From positions 1 to 7,371 of the forward strand of contig DATDVD010000035.1 in assembly GCA_035290065.1 (NCBI GenBank): DNA of 7,371 nucleotides. The letters run 5' to 3'. The notes under the pieces are model-generated. The model made no database searches and was not told where the DNA came from. It was given only the letters and a program-made list of their open reading frames with translations. Position numbers and translations under genes: made by a program. The DNA is from DATDVD01 sp035290065. Its GTDB lineage: Bacteria; Pseudomonadota; Gammaproteobacteria; Coxiellales; Coxiellaceae. Shown in pieces: positions 5,596 to 7,371 of the stretch. Within the stretch, counting starts at the first letter, position 1. Every line of letters starts with the position of its first letter.

Positions 5596-6766
5596 GAGCG
5601 AAATACGTTCCTCGAGGCGGTTCTTGTTTAAAATACTGCACAACGCCTTGCATAATAGCACTCGCCACTAATTGCTGATAGGTCTCGGAACGTAATTTAA
5701 CCTCTTCATAGGGATTCGAGAGATAGCCGGTTTCTATCAAGACAGAAGGAATATCCGGTGATTTTAAAACCACAAAAGCGGCCTGCTCCACACGCCCTTT
5801 GTGTAGGGCCGTGACATGCCCTAAATGCCGCAATAATTTATTGCCCACTACCAAACTCGATCGAGTGGTAGCCGTTTGTGAAAGACTGATTAAGACCGAG
5901 CGTAGCATCCGATCTTTATCGTCTAACTCTACACCTCCCATTAATTCCGATTGGTTTTCACGTTCCGCTAACCAACGAGCCGCTTCACTGGTCGCCCCGC
6001 GTTCTGATAATGCATACACCGAAACACCTCGCGCATGCGCATACCGATAGGCATCGGCATGAACAGAAATAAACATATCCGCTTTATGACGCCGCGCAAT
6101 TTCCATGCGTTGACGCAAGGGCACATAATAATTACCCCCTCGCGTTAAAATGGCTTTAAACCCAGGTTGTGCATTAATTAATTCTTTTAATCGAGTGCCT
6201 ATAGCCAACACTACATTTTTTTCCAATATACCACTGGGGCCTGTCGCACCAGGATCTTTTCCCCCATGGCCCGGATCAATCACTATGATAATAGGACGAC
6301 GAATTTCCGCAGATTCCGCCGGTGAAGAAACTTTCTCTAATACCGGCGTTGAGGCTGTCGCATATTTTACTGCTCCATGTGGAATAGTAATCACTAATTG
6401 ATAAGGTTCGTGTGCTCGGTGAATGACCGCATTCAATTGCGGATGAGCTGGATATTTTAAATCAAACACAAGTCGTAGCGTATGAGGAAGATTTCCCGTG
6501 CCTGTTCGTAAACGAAGAATGGGGGTTTGTGCCCAGGCAAGATTTGAAAGATTAAAATGTGCTTTCGTATCGGCCACATCCAGTACAAATCGATCTGGAT
6601 GGCTTAAACCAAACCCATGATATCGAAACGGTTGATCCGCTTCTAAGATAATACGGGTGCGATTATTTTCTGCATCAATATGCATGACACGAAGTTGTGC
6701 CGGCAGTGCCATCACCGGCACCATTATGAAACACATTAAATACATCCACAGTCTGTTACGTTTCAT
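5573..6766 (-). CDS. amiB: N-acetylmuramoyl-L-alanine amidase, AmiB-like
   Basis: Periplasmic zinc hydrolase that cuts the amide bond between muramic acid and the stem peptide, used to split septal peptidoglycan during division. The 397-residue precursor starts with a Sec-type signal peptide (basic MKRNR, hydrophobic core, likely cleavage near residue 20-23; no twin-arginine motif). Residues about 24-130 are an AMIN domain, which targets the septum. The catalytic Amidase_3 domain spans about 158-380, with zinc ligands His167 (DPGHGG), Glu182 (LEKNV) and His236 (SVHAD) and catalytic Glu345 (ETGYLSN). An insertion at about 262-330 corresponds to the regulatory helix region of division amidases controlled by LytM/EnvC-type activators. 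There is no C-terminal LysM domain, unlike E. coli AmiB. The symbol rests on gene order; by sequence alone AmiC is also possible. It overlaps tsaE by 11 nt and mutL by 23 nt. Confidence 0.93.
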   Translation of the reverse strand: MKRNRLWMYLMCFIMVPVMALPAQLRVMHIDAENNRTRIILEADQPFRYHGFGLSHPDRFVLDVADTKAHFNLSNLAWAQTPILRLRTGTGNLPHTLRLVFDLKYPAHPQLNAVIHRAHEPYQLVITIPHGAVKYATASTPVLEKVSSPAESAEIRRPIIIVIDPGHGGKDPGATGPSGILEKNVVLAIGTRLKELINAQPGFKAILTRGGNYYVPLRQRMEIARRHKADMFISVHADAYRYAHARGVSVYALSERGATSEAARWLAERENQSELMGGVELDDKDRMLRSVLISLSQTATTRSSLVVGNKLLRHLGHVTALHKGRVEQAAFVVLKSPDIPSVLIETGYLSNPYEEVKLRSETYQQLVASAIMQGVVQYFKQEPPRGTYFAHADSSTG

Positions 6767-7175
6767 TGGAATAAACTTCTACAGTGACTTCGCGTTTATT
6801 GCCCAGTATAGCTATTTTGTATAGAAAATTAGGTTTCGGCAGGTAGCCTCTCCCCTGCTCAGGCCATTCAATCAATAATTTTGCTTTTTTATCGAGGTAA
6901 TCACTTAAACCAATATTTTCAATTTCTAATGGTGAATTTAAGCGATAAAGGTCTACATGGCACAAAATGCCTCCCTCTATTTCATACGGCTCAAGCAATG
7001 TATAAGTAGGGCTTTTAACAGGCCCCCCGTAGCCTAAGGCTCTTAATAGCCCGCGCACTAACGTGGTTTTTCCAGCTCCTAATGGGCCCGATAAATAAAC
7101 AATATCGCCCGGTTTAAGTTGCCGTGCTAACTCGGCTCCCAAGGCTTCCATGGCTTTTTCAGAATTAATGTGCAT
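6756..7175 (-). CDS. tsaE: tRNA t6A biosynthesis ATPase TsaE
   Basis: Small cytoplasmic P-loop ATPase that works with TsaB and TsaD to make N6-threonylcarbamoyladenosine at A37 of ANN-decoding tRNAs. The 139-residue product has Walker A GPLGAGKTT (30-38), the switch-like SPTYTLLEPY (55-64), HVDLYR (73-78) and EWPEQG (103-108), all at family-typical spacing. Length is close to the usual 140-160. The ATG at 7175 overlaps the nnrD stop by one base (TAATG) and has GAGGG 6 nt upstream, so the start is well supported. The 3' end overlaps the amiB start by 11 nt (ATGAAACGTAA), suggesting coupled translation. Formerly called YjeE. Confidence 0.96.
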   Translation of the reverse strand: MHINSEKAMEALGAELARQLKPGDIVYLSGPLGAGKTTLVRGLLRALGYGGPVKSPTYTLLEPYEIEGGILCHVDLYRLNSPLEIENIGLSDYLDKKAKLLIEWPEQGRGYLPKPNFLYKIAILGNKREVTVEVYSNET

Positions 7176-7371
7176 TAATCCCTCGCAATTGGATTCACTA
7201 GCCGACGTAAATGATCCATTAAATCGGTAGCCAATAATCCGCGTTCCCCTCCTTCTTGGGCAGCACGATCGGCTGCTAAGGCATGGACAAATACGCCCAC
7301 TTCCGCTGCCGCAAACACATCCAATCCTTGAGCCAACAAGCCCCCAATGACACCACTTAATACATCTCCCA
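7175..7371 (-). CDS. nnrD: ADP-dependent NAD(P)H-hydrate dehydratase, C-terminal end (partial)
   Basis: Only the last 64 complete codons lie in the window; the rest is beyond the right edge. The frame reads GDVLSGVIGGLLAQG, then VHALAADRAA, then LATDLMDHLRRL, ending NPIARD. GDVLSG is the conserved G-x-G-D segment of the ribokinase-like carbohydrate kinase domain of NnrD/YjeF; the Asp is the catalytic residue. The enzyme uses ADP to dehydrate damaged S-NAD(P)H hydrate, restoring the cofactor. In most proteobacteria it is fused behind an epimerase domain (NnrE) in one protein; whether that holds here cannot be seen. The TAA shares a base with the tsaE ATG, so the two are translationally linked. 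Confidence 0.93.
   Translation of the reverse strand, partial: GDVLSGVIGGLLAQGLDVFAAAEVGVFVHALAADRAAQEGGERGLLATDLMDHLRRLVNPIARD

Noticed and set aside
5799..6401. Two 83-codon plus-strand frames opposite amiB
   Set aside because: Both lie within the catalytic domain of amiB on the other strand and look like antisense artefacts.

Overview
The window is chromosomal DNA of a gammaproteobacterium. The minus strand carries the run nnrD > tsaE > amiB > mutL > miaA, an order typical of that class (E. coli has the same tsaE-amiB-mutL-miaA block). The moderately AT-leaning composition, a MutL that keeps the endonuclease motif E. coli MutL lacks, and the purA/tRNA-Leu arrangement would fit a relative of Legionella, Coxiella or Aquicella. 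That placement is inference; the sequence alone does not fix the genus.

Layout from left to right. Positions 1-87 hold the start of an unrecognised minus-strand gene that runs off the left edge. A minus-strand tRNA-Leu(CAG) with encoded CCA follows (167-253). At 282-367 lies a miniature, palindrome-ended repeat element. It abuts a minus-strand RNA locus whose core matches bacterial SRP (4.5S) RNA (about 361-419). That RNA sits directly after the stop of purA (420-1757, minus). A 169-bp divergent intergenic region separates purA from a plus-strand gene for a six-helix membrane protein of DUF6159 type (1927-2790), whose TATAAT box lies only 6 nt before the ATG. The convergent gap between it and miaA is almost exactly filled by a second copy of the miniature repeat (2792-2869). 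From there to the right edge the minus strand carries miaA, mutL, amiB, tsaE and the 3' end of nnrD.

The five right-hand genes form a very compact transcription unit: every junction overlaps, by 1 nt (nnrD/tsaE), 11 nt (tsaE/amiB), 23 nt (amiB/mutL) and 1 nt (mutL/miaA). Their jobs are unrelated housekeeping: NAD(P)H-hydrate repair, t6A tRNA modification, cell-wall splitting, mismatch repair, and i6A tRNA modification. Only the compact order links them. hfq, which often follows miaA in this class, is absent here.

I see no phage, CRISPR, toxin or defence system. The most interesting points are the two miniature repeats, whose hairpins show a compensatory base-pair change, and the way one of them abuts the SRP-like RNA. 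After those come the apparently leaderless DUF6159 gene, the short foreign-looking C-terminal tail on PurA, and the endonuclease-type MutL.
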